Shown here: positions 23,592-35,100 of the stretch, in pieces
Numbering within the stretch: position 1 is the stretch's first letter
How the letters are laid out: each line of letters begins with the position of its first letter
Source of the DNA: Bacteroidales bacterium
GTDB lineage: Bacteria > Bacteroidota > Bacteroidia > Bacteroidales > F082
Direction of reading: 5' to 3'
Length of the DNA stretch: 64,000 nucleotides
NCBI GenBank assembly: GCA_023229135.1
Contig: JALNZT010000019.1
Span: 1-64,000, forward strand
Position numbers and translations under genes: made by a program
The notes under the pieces: model-generated
What the model was told of the DNA's origin: nothing
Database searches by the model: none
What the model saw: the letters and a program-made list of their open reading frames with translations, nothing else

Positions 23592-23599
23592 CAAAAGTA
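23592..23599 (-). promoter_or_regulatory. -7 box close to the start of the metal operon
   Basis: Minus-strand TACTTTTG matches TAnnTTTG and lies 6 bases before the start at 23585. If used, transcription would begin at or next to the start codon. No -33 element was found at normal spacing, so a regulated promoter needing an activator (for example the AraC protein next door) is possible. Confidence 0.35.
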
Positions 23600-23678
23600 C
23601 ACTAATAATTTAAGCTTGATTTACAGGATTTTGATTTTGTTTTACAAGATTTTGTTTTTGATAAAACTGTTGCCGGCC

Positions 23679-24248
23679 TTATAATTCATCCAGAAATTTT
23701 CGATTAGGCTTTTGTTGTGCTTTAAATTGAGTCGGGGTTAATCCTGTTTCTTTTTTAAATTGGTTGGAAAGATAAGCAACACTGCTATAATTCATTTTAT
23801 CAGCTATTTCGGACAAAGACAGTTGATCATAAACCAAAAACTCTTTTACTTTTTCAATTTTTTGATTGGCGATGAATTTTTCTATGGTGATGCCTTCGAT
23901 AGAAGAGAATAGACGGCTCATATAGGAATAATCATGCGGAAGTTTATCCGTGATGAGGGTAGAAAAATTAACAGACATAGGCGCTGTCTGGTAATGAATC
24001 TGCTCAATAATAATGGTTTTTATCTTCGAAATGAGCAATGATTTTCCCGGTTCGAGCAATTCGAAACCAACGGCTTTGATGCTATTTTCAAAGCTTTGAA
24101 GTTGTTCTTTGTCGATGCTTTTGGTTAGTATAACTTGCCCTAAATCAATACGTTGATAGCTTATATCGAGCTTTTCCAAAATTTCTTTCACCGCCATGAT
24201 GCAACGCGGGCAAACCATGTTTTTGATGTGTAAGGTGTTTTCGATCAT
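23679..24248 (-). CDS. AraC-family regulator with N-terminal CxxC metal-binding segment
   Basis: I take the start at 24246-24248 (MIENTLHIKNMVCPRC), which gives 189 residues; the longer frame to 24401 has no sensible N-terminus. Residues 1-75 resemble an HMA fold, with C13 and C16 in MVCPRCIMAV and a second strand AVGFELLEPG. Residues about 85-185 are an AraC DNA-binding domain with two HTH motifs (LSLSEIADKMNYSSVAYLS and FKKETGLTPTQFK). The architecture suggests a metal-sensing activator of the efflux operon that begins 94 bases downstream on the same strand. Confidence 0.88.
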   Translation of the reverse strand: MIENTLHIKNMVCPRCIMAVKEILEKLDISYQRIDLGQVILTKSIDKEQLQSFENSIKAVGFELLEPGKSLLISKIKTIIIEQIHYQTAPMSVNFSTLITDKLPHDYSYMSRLFSSIEGITIEKFIANQKIEKVKEFLVYDQLSLSEIADKMNYSSVAYLSNQFKKETGLTPTQFKAQQKPNRKFLDEL

Positions 24249-24523
24249 ATTGAATTGGGTAAATTGTGGGTGTTGCGCATCGAAAGAACTATTTATGAAC
24301 GCAAAGAAAGGGGATTTAGTTTTGTTGAATGGCATGTTTAATAAATAATTTTCCCAACCGCAGCTTTTACCGATTGCGCAGCAACATGCACTGAAACCCA
24401 ATCTTCGCTGTCAGTTTAAACGCTACCGGTACTCATTTGTAAAATAGTTTAATATACTACCGTAACCAGATACCTTTCATGCCTATAAATACTGAATGGT
24501 GCAGTTGGAAATATATATTTTAT

Positions 24524-24531
24524 TACATTTG
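24524..24531 (+). promoter_or_regulatory. -7-like box touching the start of the histidine kinase gene
   Basis: TACATTTG at 24524-24531 directly precedes the ATG at 24532, with a TTG at 24505-24507 only 16 bases upstream. If real, translation would begin at a later methionine (24577). It may be chance. The gap 24249-24531 otherwise shows nothing. Confidence 0.25.
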
Positions 24532-26541
24532 ATGAATAAAATAGACAACTTATCCGTGAAAACAACCATACCCTTGATGATCGTGTGTTCTTTCATACTG
24601 CTTTTTGGAAAAGAAGTGATGGCGCAGCAAACAAAGCGGATGAATGATTCCATTTTTGAGCAAAAAGGCAAAAAAATTGCCTTGGCTATGAATGCCAACC
24701 CGGCAGCTGTTATCGACGAGGCCATTGCTTTTGTTGTTTTTGCGGATACCAATGAGTTTGAATACCGAAGCAATGCCGCTTTTCAAGCACGGCAGATTTT
24801 GGCTGCTTTGTATGGAAGAACCGGGCAATTTGAAAAGGCAGTACAATTGCACAAAGAATGCCTTTCGATTGTAATAAATCAAAAAAACGATCCCTATATT
24901 GCAGTTACCTATTACAATCTTGCCGTTGCAAATTACCGCCATGGCTACCAGTTTATTGGTCAGCAATACCTCGACAGCGCGATGGTGTATTACCAAAAAG
25001 CTACAAATATCAACGGCTTGTTAAAAAGCTATTCCTTGTATATGGCTGTTTTCTCCGACAAGGAAGCGTATGATCAAGTGCTTGCGTATTCCGATGTTGC
25101 GTTGAAAATAATTGATACCATTAGCCCTATGCATCAAATGCACCAAAATTATCTTAATGAATTGAAAGCGGGTTTTTACATTTCAAGAGGTAAGGCATTT
25201 ATGAGTTTTGATGACATTAAAGAGGCTATCATTAATTTCAATCTGGCGTTGAGATATGCCGAAGAAAGCGAGCTTTCGCAAATGACTTTATCGGCTTCCA
25301 TTAATATGGCAAGAATATATATCAAACAAAAGAAATGGAAGAATTTTGATGTTTTAGTACGCAAAAACATACAGCTGGCCAAAGAAATAGCGGATGATTT
25401 AAGTTTATTTGAACTTCTAACTTTGCAAGCAGAAAAAGAATCGAAACAAGGCAATCACGATCTTGCACTTCAACTTCTGGAATCAATTGAACAGGAGGCA
25501 AATGCGCAGTCTGATCTTGATTTTGAAATCAATTTCAACCAAACCAAGGCCGAAATTTTGAAAAAGAAGGAAGACTTCAAAGCTGCCCTGAGCTATGAAG
25601 GTCTGGTTGATTCACTGATGGAGCTGAAAACATCAAAGAAAAATAGCTTGTTAGCCGAAGAGCTGAGTCAAAAATTTAAGCTTTCAGAAAAAGAATTGAC
25701 AATCAATATCCTGAATAAGAATCAAGCCCTGCAAAAGCAGCTTTTAAGTGAAAAGGAAAAAAGCCGAAAACTGTATCAGGGATTAAGTGTGCTTTTAGCA
25801 CTTATCATTCTCATTATCATATTTTTACTTCAAAGAAATCACCAAAAGAATAAAAAGCTAAAATTGCTAAACAACTTTCAAAAAAGGGTATTTGCCGTTT
25901 TGTCGCACGACATCAGAAATTATAGTAGCACCATACAAATAAGTCCGGAATTGACGCTGCAATTGCTCAAAAAAAATGAGCTTGATAAGGCTAAAAATAT
26001 ACTGCACGATATGCAGGAAAAGCTCCAAATGCTTCATCAAAGCCTGAGTAATATTTTATTTTGGGCAGCACCTCAGATAAAAGAGGACAAGATGATAGCC
26101 ATGTCGGAAATAAATATAGCCAAAGAAATAACACAACACACTTCATTATATCAAAATATATCTCAAAACTACGGTATTGAAATTTTGATCCCTGATAAAG
26201 ACAATGATATCGTATTAATACACCGGGCTGCCTTTGAGGTGATTATAAGAAATTTGATTTCAAACGCGCTGAAACATAGCAAAGCCTCCTACCTTAGTTT
26301 TGAATATGAAATTGTTGGAAATAGGCTATTGCTAAAACTAAAAGACAATGGCATTGGCCTGCAGCAAGAGCAGATCGATCGTTTGACAGCTGCAAACACA
26401 AAAGATGCACTAAATAATAAACGTGGTTTTGGTTTATGGCTGATTAATTATTATTGTGGCATTGCCGGAGTAGCTATTAGCTATGAAAAAACAGAACAAT
26501 TTAATATTTTTGTTTTCACTTTTCCAATACAACACCGCTGA
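24532..26541 (+). CDS. Membrane histidine kinase with TPR-type sensor
   Basis: From the ATG at 24532 the protein is 669 residues; frames upstream add only 12 non-conserved codons. It has a signal or anchor segment near the N-terminus ending KEVMAQQ, then helical TPR-like repeats to about residue 390 (ALYGRTGQFEKAVQLHKECL). A coiled coil and one membrane helix (SVLLALIILIIIFLLQ) follow. The kinase core has a His box SHDIRNYSS (H459), N box NLISNALKHSKAS, and ATP lid DNGIGLQQE and RGFGLWLINYY. It pairs with the LytTR regulator starting 2 bases after its stop. The signal is unknown. Confidence 0.9.
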   Translation: MNKIDNLSVKTTIPLMIVCSFILLFGKEVMAQQTKRMNDSIFEQKGKKIALAMNANPAAVIDEAIAFVVFADTNEFEYRSNAAFQARQILAALYGRTGQFEKAVQLHKECLSIVINQKNDPYIAVTYYNLAVANYRHGYQFIGQQYLDSAMVYYQKATNINGLLKSYSLYMAVFSDKEAYDQVLAYSDVALKIIDTISPMHQMHQNYLNELKAGFYISRGKAFMSFDDIKEAIINFNLALRYAEESELSQMTLSASINMARIYIKQKKWKNFDVLVRKNIQLAKEIADDLSLFELLTLQAEKESKQGNHDLALQLLESIEQEANAQSDLDFEINFNQTKAEILKKKEDFKAALSYEGLVDSLMELKTSKKNSLLAEELSQKFKLSEKELTINILNKNQALQKQLLSEKEKSRKLYQGLSVLLALIILIIIFLLQRNHQKNKKLKLLNNFQKRVFAVLSHDIRNYSSTIQISPELTLQLLKKNELDKAKNILHDMQEKLQMLHQSLSNILFWAAPQIKEDKMIAMSEINIAKEITQHTSLYQNISQNYGIEILIPDKDNDIVLIHRAAFEVIIRNLISNALKHSKASYLSFEYEIVGNRLLLKLKDNGIGLQQEQIDRLTAANTKDALNNKRGFGLWLINYYCGIAGVAISYEKTEQFNIFVFTFPIQHR

Positions 26542-26543
26542 CA

Positions 26544-27245
26544 ATGCCCCTTAAAGTAATTATTATCGAAGATGATTTAACCCACAGGCTCAATGCCGAA
26601 ATGCTTTGTCGACAATTGGGGCATGATATAAAAGGCTGTTTCAATAATAGTTACGATGCCTTAGCTCAAATTTTAAGGCATAAGCCGGATCTCCTTTTAG
26701 TGGATATCGAACTTGATGAAAACACCAACGGCCTCATCCTTATCGAAGAAGTTTTGCAACATTATTCACCGCTGATTCTGGTAACTACTTCCTTCACTGA
26801 AAATGATTATGTTAAGCAAGCCTTGAAACTCGGTATCAGCCAGTATCTTGTGAAGCCATTAGATATCAATAATTTAAGTGTAAATATTCAAATGGCACTT
26901 TTGAAACACAGCCAACAGACAAAGGTGAAAGATGCTTTATTGCTGAAAACCGCTAGGGGTTCGGATAGGGTGTTGTTTGAAGAAATTGATTGCCTTGAAA
27001 CCGATGGTAACAGGTATTGCTTGATTCATGCCAAAAACAAAACCTATCGCGAACGGACAACCTTGACTGCACTCTTGCAGAAATTGCCCTGCAATGAATT
27101 TATTCGTATTCACAAGTCGTTTGCGTTCAGGTTTGGCGCGCTAAAAAGCTTGCACAACGACCAACAATCCATCACTTTACTCAATGGGAAAGTGCTTCCT
27201 TTAGGAAAAAAGTACAAGCCACTGCTGATGGAAAAGCTCAAATAG
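26544..27245 (+). CDS. LytTR-type response regulator
   Basis: This is a 233-residue two-domain regulator. The receiver domain has the acidic pair ED at 9-10, phospho-acceptor D54 (LLLVDIELDE), the conserved threonine in LVTTSF and lysine in YLVKPLD. Residues about 135-233 are a LytTR DNA-binding domain (IDCLETDGNRYCLIHAKNKTYRERTTL ending LPLGKKYKPLLMEKLK is broken here into its two typical halves: an EIDCLETDGNR strand and an IRIHKSFAF segment). It is translationally linked to the kinase gene before it. The surface-protein cluster starting 263 bases downstream on the same strand is a plausible target. Confidence 0.93.
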   Translation: MPLKVIIIEDDLTHRLNAEMLCRQLGHDIKGCFNNSYDALAQILRHKPDLLLVDIELDENTNGLILIEEVLQHYSPLILVTTSFTENDYVKQALKLGISQYLVKPLDINNLSVNIQMALLKHSQQTKVKDALLLKTARGSDRVLFEEIDCLETDGNRYCLIHAKNKTYRERTTLTALLQKLPCNEFIRIHKSFAFRFGALKSLHNDQQSITLLNGKVLPLGKKYKPLLMEKLK

Positions 27246-27508
27246 AAAGTGACAAAAAACTGGCTTTCAGTGACAAATTCAACTTTTTCGCGCCTAAAAT
27301 TAGGGGCTCAACAAATTTTTAAGGTTTTCTCATGGTATTTTTGGTTAGAGATTTAGCAAAAACTAACCGCCTTCAACTGTTTAGATTCTGATTATACGAT
27401 TGGATTAAAATCCGGAAAGACTGAGAAAAGCGTTTACATCAAAAGGGAAGCTATTCAAAAGAAAAGAGGTTTTTTTTCGCGAGATCACGAATAACCAATT
27501 TGTGAACC

Positions 27509-29191
27509 ATGAACCTAAAAATTATCTTTCTTTTCATTTGCAGTTTTTTAATGGCAGTCATCCTTGTTGTTGGGCAAGACGTTGAGGCCATCAACAAGAA
27601 AAACCTCTTTCAAATCAATGGATCGCTGAATCTTGGCTATTGGGTTTACAACGCCAGCGGTATCGAAGATCGGCAAAACCCCGTGGGATGGTACATTGCG
27701 GGCGCACCAAACATTACTGTTGCCGGAATTAACATGCCATTCACTGCAATCATCAGTGATCAGGAGCGAAGCTTTAGCCAACCCTTTAACCAAATGGGCA
27801 TCAGTCCGTATTACAAATGGGTCAAGCTACATGTCGGTTACCGAAATATGTCATTTTCGGAATTTACCTTAGGCGGAGCCACCTTTTTGGGTGCAGGTAT
27901 TGAGCTCACCCCCGGGAAGTTTCGGTTTGCTGCTTTTTATGGTAGGTTTCGCCGTCGGATTGAAAATGATACTACCGTTCCTTATCCCGTGTTGCCAAGT
28001 TATGAGCGCTGGGGCTATGGCGCAAAGCTGGGTTTGGGTGGAAAAAAAGGCTTTTTCGATCTCATTTATATGCATTCCAGCGATAGACCCAAGTCCGACG
28101 ACCTTGAGCTACAAACCTTGAAACCAGAAGACAACATAGCGCTCGGGATGAATATGGAACGTTTGGTCTTTAAAAAACTGAATTTCGGCCTTAACCTGGC
28201 GGCAAGCGTTTTTACCAGCAATACGTTTTCAAAGGAAATGCGTATTGACAGCATCAAAGGATTTGAAAAATATGGTTTTCTCAATAATATGATGGCTATA
28301 AACTTCACCACCACCATCAAATTTGCAGGGAGTGCCTTTTTGCAGCTGAAGCTCAAAAATATGAGTCTGAAGTTTTCCTATAGGCATGTAGAGCCCGGAT
28401 ACTTTTCGCATGGCGCCTATTTTCTGCAAGATGATTTGCAACAATACCTCACCTCAGCCAACTTTTCATTATTTAAACAAAAGGTGATAATTGGTGCCAG
28501 TGGCGGCTTGCAATTCAACAACCTCGACAAGACCAAAGCAGCCACATCAAAACGAACTATTGCCTCGCTCAACCTGATGTTTCTTCCGGGTGCAGGAATA
28601 TCCATTGGGCTTACTTACGCCAATTTCGGAACCACCATGCTGAGCAGTGCTTTGCAGATGAACGACTCCATTTATATGAGTATCGTCAATCAAAACATTG
28701 GATTGAACACGTCTTACAGCTGGTCAAAGACCAATTTTGTCCATCAGCTTGGACTCAACAGCATGTTCACCAAGGTGGACGACCGCAACGAGTTTACCCG
28801 CGCCTTTACACGTAATGATATTCTATTCAACTCGGTGTCCTACAATCTCGGGATAAACAAAATTCAACTCAACGCTGGTGTAGGTCTATCCTACACTATA
28901 TTAAACAGTTACAATAGCGAAGTTACTGTTCCCGGTCTTCAGGCCAATGTTCGCAAAATGTTTTTTAAGAAAACTATGAGCCTTTCATTGACTTATAATA
29001 TCCAGAAAAGAACGGTGAACCAAGCTGATGATGGCGATATCCAAACCATCACCACCGACCTCAAATACACCTTAAAAAAGAAAAATACTTTCAGTATTGG
29101 CTTCACGCAAACACTGAATAATTCCTCAGCAATAACCTCCAGGACTTTTAACGAAAACAGAATAAGACTGCAATATGGCTACATTTTCTAA
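27509..29191 (+). CDS. Outer-membrane beta-barrel protein of the TANFOR cluster
   Basis: The 560-residue protein has a signal peptide ending near residue 22 (ILVVGQ). The whole mature part alternates short amphipathic strands with turns (FQINGSLNLGYWVYNASG, FGLNLAASVFTS, FSIGFTQTLNNSS). It ends IRLQYGYIF, with a terminal phenylalanine as in outer-membrane barrels. Predicted strands run along the whole length, so a large barrel is likely. Its end overlaps the start of the 2200-residue gene by 17 bases, suggesting translational coupling and joint function. I know no enzymatic role. It could be an export pore or an anchor for its partners. Confidence 0.7.
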   Translation: MNLKIIFLFICSFLMAVILVVGQDVEAINKKNLFQINGSLNLGYWVYNASGIEDRQNPVGWYIAGAPNITVAGINMPFTAIISDQERSFSQPFNQMGISPYYKWVKLHVGYRNMSFSEFTLGGATFLGAGIELTPGKFRFAAFYGRFRRRIENDTTVPYPVLPSYERWGYGAKLGLGGKKGFFDLIYMHSSDRPKSDDLELQTLKPEDNIALGMNMERLVFKKLNFGLNLAASVFTSNTFSKEMRIDSIKGFEKYGFLNNMMAINFTTTIKFAGSAFLQLKLKNMSLKFSYRHVEPGYFSHGAYFLQDDLQQYLTSANFSLFKQKVIIGASGGLQFNNLDKTKAATSKRTIASLNLMFLPGAGISIGLTYANFGTTMLSSALQMNDSIYMSIVNQNIGLNTSYSWSKTNFVHQLGLNSMFTKVDDRNEFTRAFTRNDILFNSVSYNLGINKIQLNAGVGLSYTILNSYNSEVTVPGLQANVRKMFFKKTMSLSLTYNIQKRTVNQADDGDIQTITTDLKYTLKKKNTFSIGFTQTLNNSSAITSRTFNENRIRLQYGYIF

Positions 29192-32100
29192 ACTCAGTAT
29201 TGGTGTGTGCCTCATTTTATTGACGGCCATTACCACTTTCGCTCAATCCATCAAAATCATTGTGAATGTTATACCTCCTATCAGCAATGATTTAAGCTCT
29301 TTCGTTGATAATCCGAATAAAATTCTTATCCAGGTTATCAACGGCTCAGCTGAGATGCAAAGTCTAAAGTTTCATGCTAAGATGACCGGAGATAATGGCG
29401 TATATGTCAACACCAAGGAGAACTACGTACCAAATCAGCCGTTTAAGCTGCAAGCCTTTGAAACGCGCATGGTTAACATTTCTGAGCTGGTAGATTATGG
29501 CAATAGTTCAGATTTTGATTATGGTGGCATTGATGTCAACCAACTTATCCGTACCAGAAAACTGCCGGAGGGAAACTATACATTTTGCCTTGAAGCATAC
29601 AATTACAATAGTCCCGGTTTCACGATGCCACTTTCAGACGGCTATCCAGCTGGCTGCGCCTACAATTTACAATTGGTTACCCTGGATCCACCCCAAATTA
29701 TTTCGGTAGGGATGGGAGAATGCGGTGATGTGCTGGCTCCGGCTACGCCACAATTGGTAAACATCATGTGGTTTCCGCCCGCCGGTCTTTATAAAATGAT
29801 AAAATACAATATACAGATGGTGGAAGTGATTCCCTCTAACAGGGAAATAAATGATGCTATTTTTACCAATTCCGGCCCTTTGTTCTTGGATGAATGGGTT
29901 CAATCTACTGTTTTCACGATTAACAGCACCCATCAACAGCTCAACCTGGGAGCGAAATACGCTTTTAGGGTGCAGGCAGTTGACCCCGAGGAGCTTATCA
30001 CTTTCAGAAACGATGGTTACAGTCAGGTGTGCTCGTTTTCGTGGGGCATTGAAGAGAGTTTTTCTAACAGCAATTTTTCTCAAAACATTATTTTTCCGCA
30101 AAGTGTTGATACATTGCCATTTATCAATATTCCAATAGCTGCTCCCTGGGCGCCGTTCGACAACTATTTGAGCCAATTATCCACGCAAGTTTCCTTGTCA
30201 AACAATGCTGTTACAGTTGGAAACAGGATGAACAACTTCAATTTTAGTCCAAACCTTGTTGCTTATGCCTCAGGTAAATGTGGTGGAGCCACGGTGCCTG
30301 TTGATGAGATTCAAATGTATGTGAGTCCATCGGCTCCTTCCTATTTCACGGGTGCTAACCTCACCAAAGGCACCAACTACGACATTGAATTGATCAGTAA
30401 TTTTCAAATCAAAAACGACCCATCGGAACAAATTTTAGTTAGCACAGGTTCCTATCATTATGGAATGCCCACTCCAAAATCTGTTTCGCCTGAAAATGAC
30501 GCGGTTTCCGAGCCTGGAAGTCAGGTGTTTAGTGTACGTACCGGCCAAGTTGTCAATCCTTTTTTAAATGGACAGCTCTCAAGGTTGGGAAATGCTACAG
30601 AGATTTACGACTACCTCACCTCCATTAAAGTGGATGAAACCCTTGTTTTTGAACTTTCGGAAGATGCTGATTTTGCTGTTTTAGCTAATCGCCAAACCCG
30701 ACGAATGGAATATGAACGAAGCTTAAACGAGATTTCTTTGCTTTACGATTCAGTATTCAAAGTAGTTCATTTTGAGGTTCCTGAGCTCACTGATGGTGTT
30801 TATTATTGGCGGGTGAAGTACCTGAAACAAGCCGCGAACACTAACGAAAATGCCGCATCGTACCGAACAGGCGAAACCCGGAAAATTACCATAGGTGGTT
30901 CGTCAGGCACAGCCGGAGAGCCTTGTTTGGCGAGCGATTGCAGTTCAGCGCCTGTGCCGCAGGACAGAAGGGTGGCTGTTGCAAGCCTCAATATTGGAAG
31001 TTGGTTAAAGATGGGTGAATTTGATCTTTTGGTCAGCAGTGTCACCCAATCTCAGAACAGCACCTTCAGCGGTGAAGGTGTTGTACTCATCAATCCCTTT
31101 CCAACCGGAAATAGTGTGGCAGGCTTTTACCCTGTGAAAGTTGCCTTTGAAAACCTGCGTTTCAACAGTTCAAAACAGGTTTTTGAGGGCTCAGCAAGAA
31201 CGGTATCGCTGGCACAAAACCCCTGGAATCAAGTTTCAGGAACCGCCTTGCCGCAAGGAAATGACATCGGAATTCTTAAAAATCTCTGCGAAGGTGCGCC
31301 AACAGCAATTGCTGCGCCTACCTCAGCCGAAGCTTCCTATTACCTTCAAAACGCGTCAAACACGCCTTTTGCTTTACATGTGATAAAAACCGGATTGGTC
31401 AGCTATGACTTTTCTATCCTTGGAGTTCAATTCACCCCTGTTAATGCTAATATCAATTGCGCCATCACCACCACGGCATTGGAAGAAAACCAATCATACA
31501 CCTTCATGGCTGCCAATTTATGCTTGAAACCGGCAGGATGGGCCTCGGAAGTGATTGAAATGAACTTGCTTGGCGATGTGAACTTCAACTTTTTAGGTTC
31601 TGATATCAAGATTGAAGGTTTTAAAAATAACCAGGCTTATTCCAAAGCTGTTTGGGATTGTAGCGGTTTCAGGCATTTGAAGCTCGTTGGCAATGTGCAG
31701 TTTTCGCGCGAAATGCTTCGACCTGTAAACGGCAACTACAACAGCCCCGACAACCGTTTGACCGGATTTTTTGATACCGAAGTCGTTTCCCTTGAAGATG
31801 TGATATACAGCGTTAGCATTCAAGAACCCTATCATTTTGCCCTAGCCGGAAAGTCGTTAAAGGTGGAATCGCCCATTGTTTTTATTGATAGAAGTGAAAG
31901 TCAAAACCCTACCGGCCTTGCTGCACCTGTAGGCTACACAGGTGTGATTGATAATACGTGGAATGGCATCTTTTTTCCCACCTTAGAGATAGAAATAGAT
32001 CTTTTTGAAAACCAGGTTCTTCAGGCCAACAATTTCTTTTTTGATGGGATGATGACCGGAAGGATTTTAGGGACTAATATCTTCGATATCAATCAACAAA

Positions 32101-35100
32101 CGGTCGGGAATATGAATATTTCCCTTGATACCGTGGATATAAACCTGGTGCAAAATAACTTTCGGAAATATCACTTTGCAGGTAAAATCAATCCACGGCT
32201 TAACGAAACCTTCACCCTTAACTATCTAATGGATTATGATTTGCCGGATGTCAATGGCCAATCGAACATACACGGCCGCGTGCTGATGGATGAAAACCTG
32301 AACTTGCCACTAGATTTTATTTATAGCACTTTTGTAGTTTCTGATAACAGCACCCTCATCTTCGACAAGATTGGTAATGACCCATTTCGTCCAGTGCTTA
32401 CCCTCAACGGTAATCTGAGCCTTCAAGGAGATTTTGATAATATCGGTGAGGTGAACCTTCCACAGATGGAGGTAAGCGAGATGAAGCTGCGTACCAATCC
32501 TGGTGCCGGCGAGAAATATTTTGACCTGGGAACCTTCTCCTTCAGTAGTCCACAAAAAAATGTTGGTGGTTTTAACATCACTATCACCGATGTGGAGAAT
32601 ATCTACAACAGCAATTTCCCCCGCGAATTTGGAATGAATTTCATCTATCGTTTAAACTTGGGCGCAACAGCCGAAACCTTTAGTGTAGTAGGAAACTTTG
32701 GCATAAAAGCCAAAGCCGAAATCATTGATCGTAAACTCGATTATTCCTTTAAAGGGGTGTCTTTCGATTCCTTGTCGATAAATGGAAACCTAAGCGTGGC
32801 CGACTTCGAAGGCAAATTGTACTTCTTTAAAAACCATGCTACTTATGGCAACGGCCTGCAAGGTAGGGTAAGTGCTAATTTTGAACCTGGCGTATCACTT
32901 TTGGCCAAAGCCTATTTTGGCAAAGTAAAAGTGGGACAAAGTACTCACCAATACTGGGGTGTTTTTGGCGGAGTTCGTTTTGATAATCCTGTGCCGGTTA
33001 TGGGAGTGATTGATTGCAGCGGATTTGCAGGAGGAATATATTACAACATGAAAAATCCGCAAAGCGGCAATCCAAATCCACGTAGGGTGCAGGAACCCAA
33101 TGCGTCGAATATTGCGGTAACCCTTGTTCCAGAGGTGAATAGCACCGGCTTTGCAGCCAAAGTTTGGCTCGAAAGTGCAGCAGGAGGCGATGCCTTCAAA
33201 TCAATGTCAACCATTGGTGCTGAATTTAATAGCAACTCATGGAGCCTCAATAGGTTGTTTTTAGAAGGCAATTTGTGGATCATGCCCGAAAACAATACAG
33301 ATGTTCCGGTTTGGGCCGATTTGAATGTCAATTTAGATACCAGAGCAAGAAGCTTGAGTGGAACTTTTGACGGCTATATTAAACATTGGAGCCTCGAAGG
33401 AACACAAAGCAACTACAAGGCCGGCAGTATTAATATGTTTATTTCAGCCAACAGATGGTGGGTATATGTTGGCACGCCTGGAAATAGAATTGGTGTATCA
33501 GTTCCTGCAATTGGTGCAGACTTAAATGGCTACCTCTGCATAGGAAATCCTGTACCCGATATCCCGGCTTTGCCACAGGCTATCAGAGATGTTTTAACCG
33601 GTACTACTATCGGGAATTTCAGAGACAGTAATGTGCAGCAAGGAAAAGGTTTTGTTTTTGGCGCAAGCTTTGATTTGGATCCTCCTGCAAAAACCGTTTT
33701 AGGAATAAGGGGTGATATCCGCCTTTTGTTAGGTTTCGATCTTTCACTGATCAAATATACCGACGAGGTTTCATGCGATGGCGTTAATCCCGTTACGAAT
33801 CTGGGAATCAATAACTGGTACGCTCAGGGACAAATCTATGCCTACGTTTATGCAAGTTTGGGCATTCATGTTGATGTGTGGTTTGCCGAAGGAACATTTA
33901 ATATTTTTAGAGGAGAAGCCGGTGCTGCCTTAGCATCTGGTTTGCCAAACCCAACTTGGGCTACCGGTGCCATTGGTGGACGATACAGGATTTTGGGCGG
34001 TGCCATCAAAGGAAGCTTTAGCTATGAGTTTACGGTCGGTGAAGTTTGCAGGCCAACTCAAATAGTTGATAATCCGGTTGCTGACCTCAAAATTATTGAA
34101 AGCATCAACTTGAATAATAATGCACGCGATGTTTCTCCTTTTGTCAGCATTACAACTGCACTCAATTTTAAACCTGATCAAATATTTAGTATTGAATTGG
34201 TTACAGATGAGGATGAAACCTATACGCGTACTTTCAGGGCAAGACTTAGTCCGCAAATTAAAAGAGGAAGCACTAACATTTCCGTTCGCAACAATGTTTT
34301 GGAAGAAGGCACAGGCGACGATCTGTATTATAGTTTGGAAACTACACCCACAGCAGTTTTGGTAGGAAACACCCGCTATCAGTTGCAGTTGAATGCCTTT
34401 TTTGAAGAACGTAAAAACGCGCAATGGGCTGTAGCAAAATCGAATAGCGGCCAGGAAGTTAGGCAAAATATGCTTGTTAATTTCACCACAGGAGCACTAC
34501 CCGATAGGATTCCTGCCTCAGTAGTGAAAAGTTCAGTACCTGTTGAGTTTGACAATTATTTCAAAGTTCTGGGAAAATTCAGCAGCACAGGCACGGTCAT
34601 CAACAAACGTTTTGAAATGATATTTACCCAAAACGTAAAAGACAGCTATTTTTATGATTCTGCCAGCCAGGTTTTGCCTGATCCGTTGCGTGGAGGCACT
34701 TACATTGGAAAAGTTCCGGTGAAGTATATGCTGCGCGTCATCAATCTGAATACCAACAGTAAGCAGGATTATGATTTAAGGATTTACCAAAATGCGATAA
34801 AGTATAATCAACAGATTTTGCAGCAAATCTTGTTGCCAAATACCAAATACAAGCTTGAAGTGATTCGCAAAAAAGAGCTGCCGCTCGACTTCATCAACGA
34901 TCAGCTCAATTTTGGCCAGCAAGTAAGCGTGAACTATCAAAATGTAGGCAACAACGCTAATTTATCCATCGAAAAGCGCAAGTTAACCTTACAAAGCAAT
35001 GGTGCTAATTTCATTGATCATATTGATGATGTTGAATTCCGATTGTTCGAGATTTATGTTAAAACAAGTAAATTCAACTCCATCTACGATAAGGTGCAAC

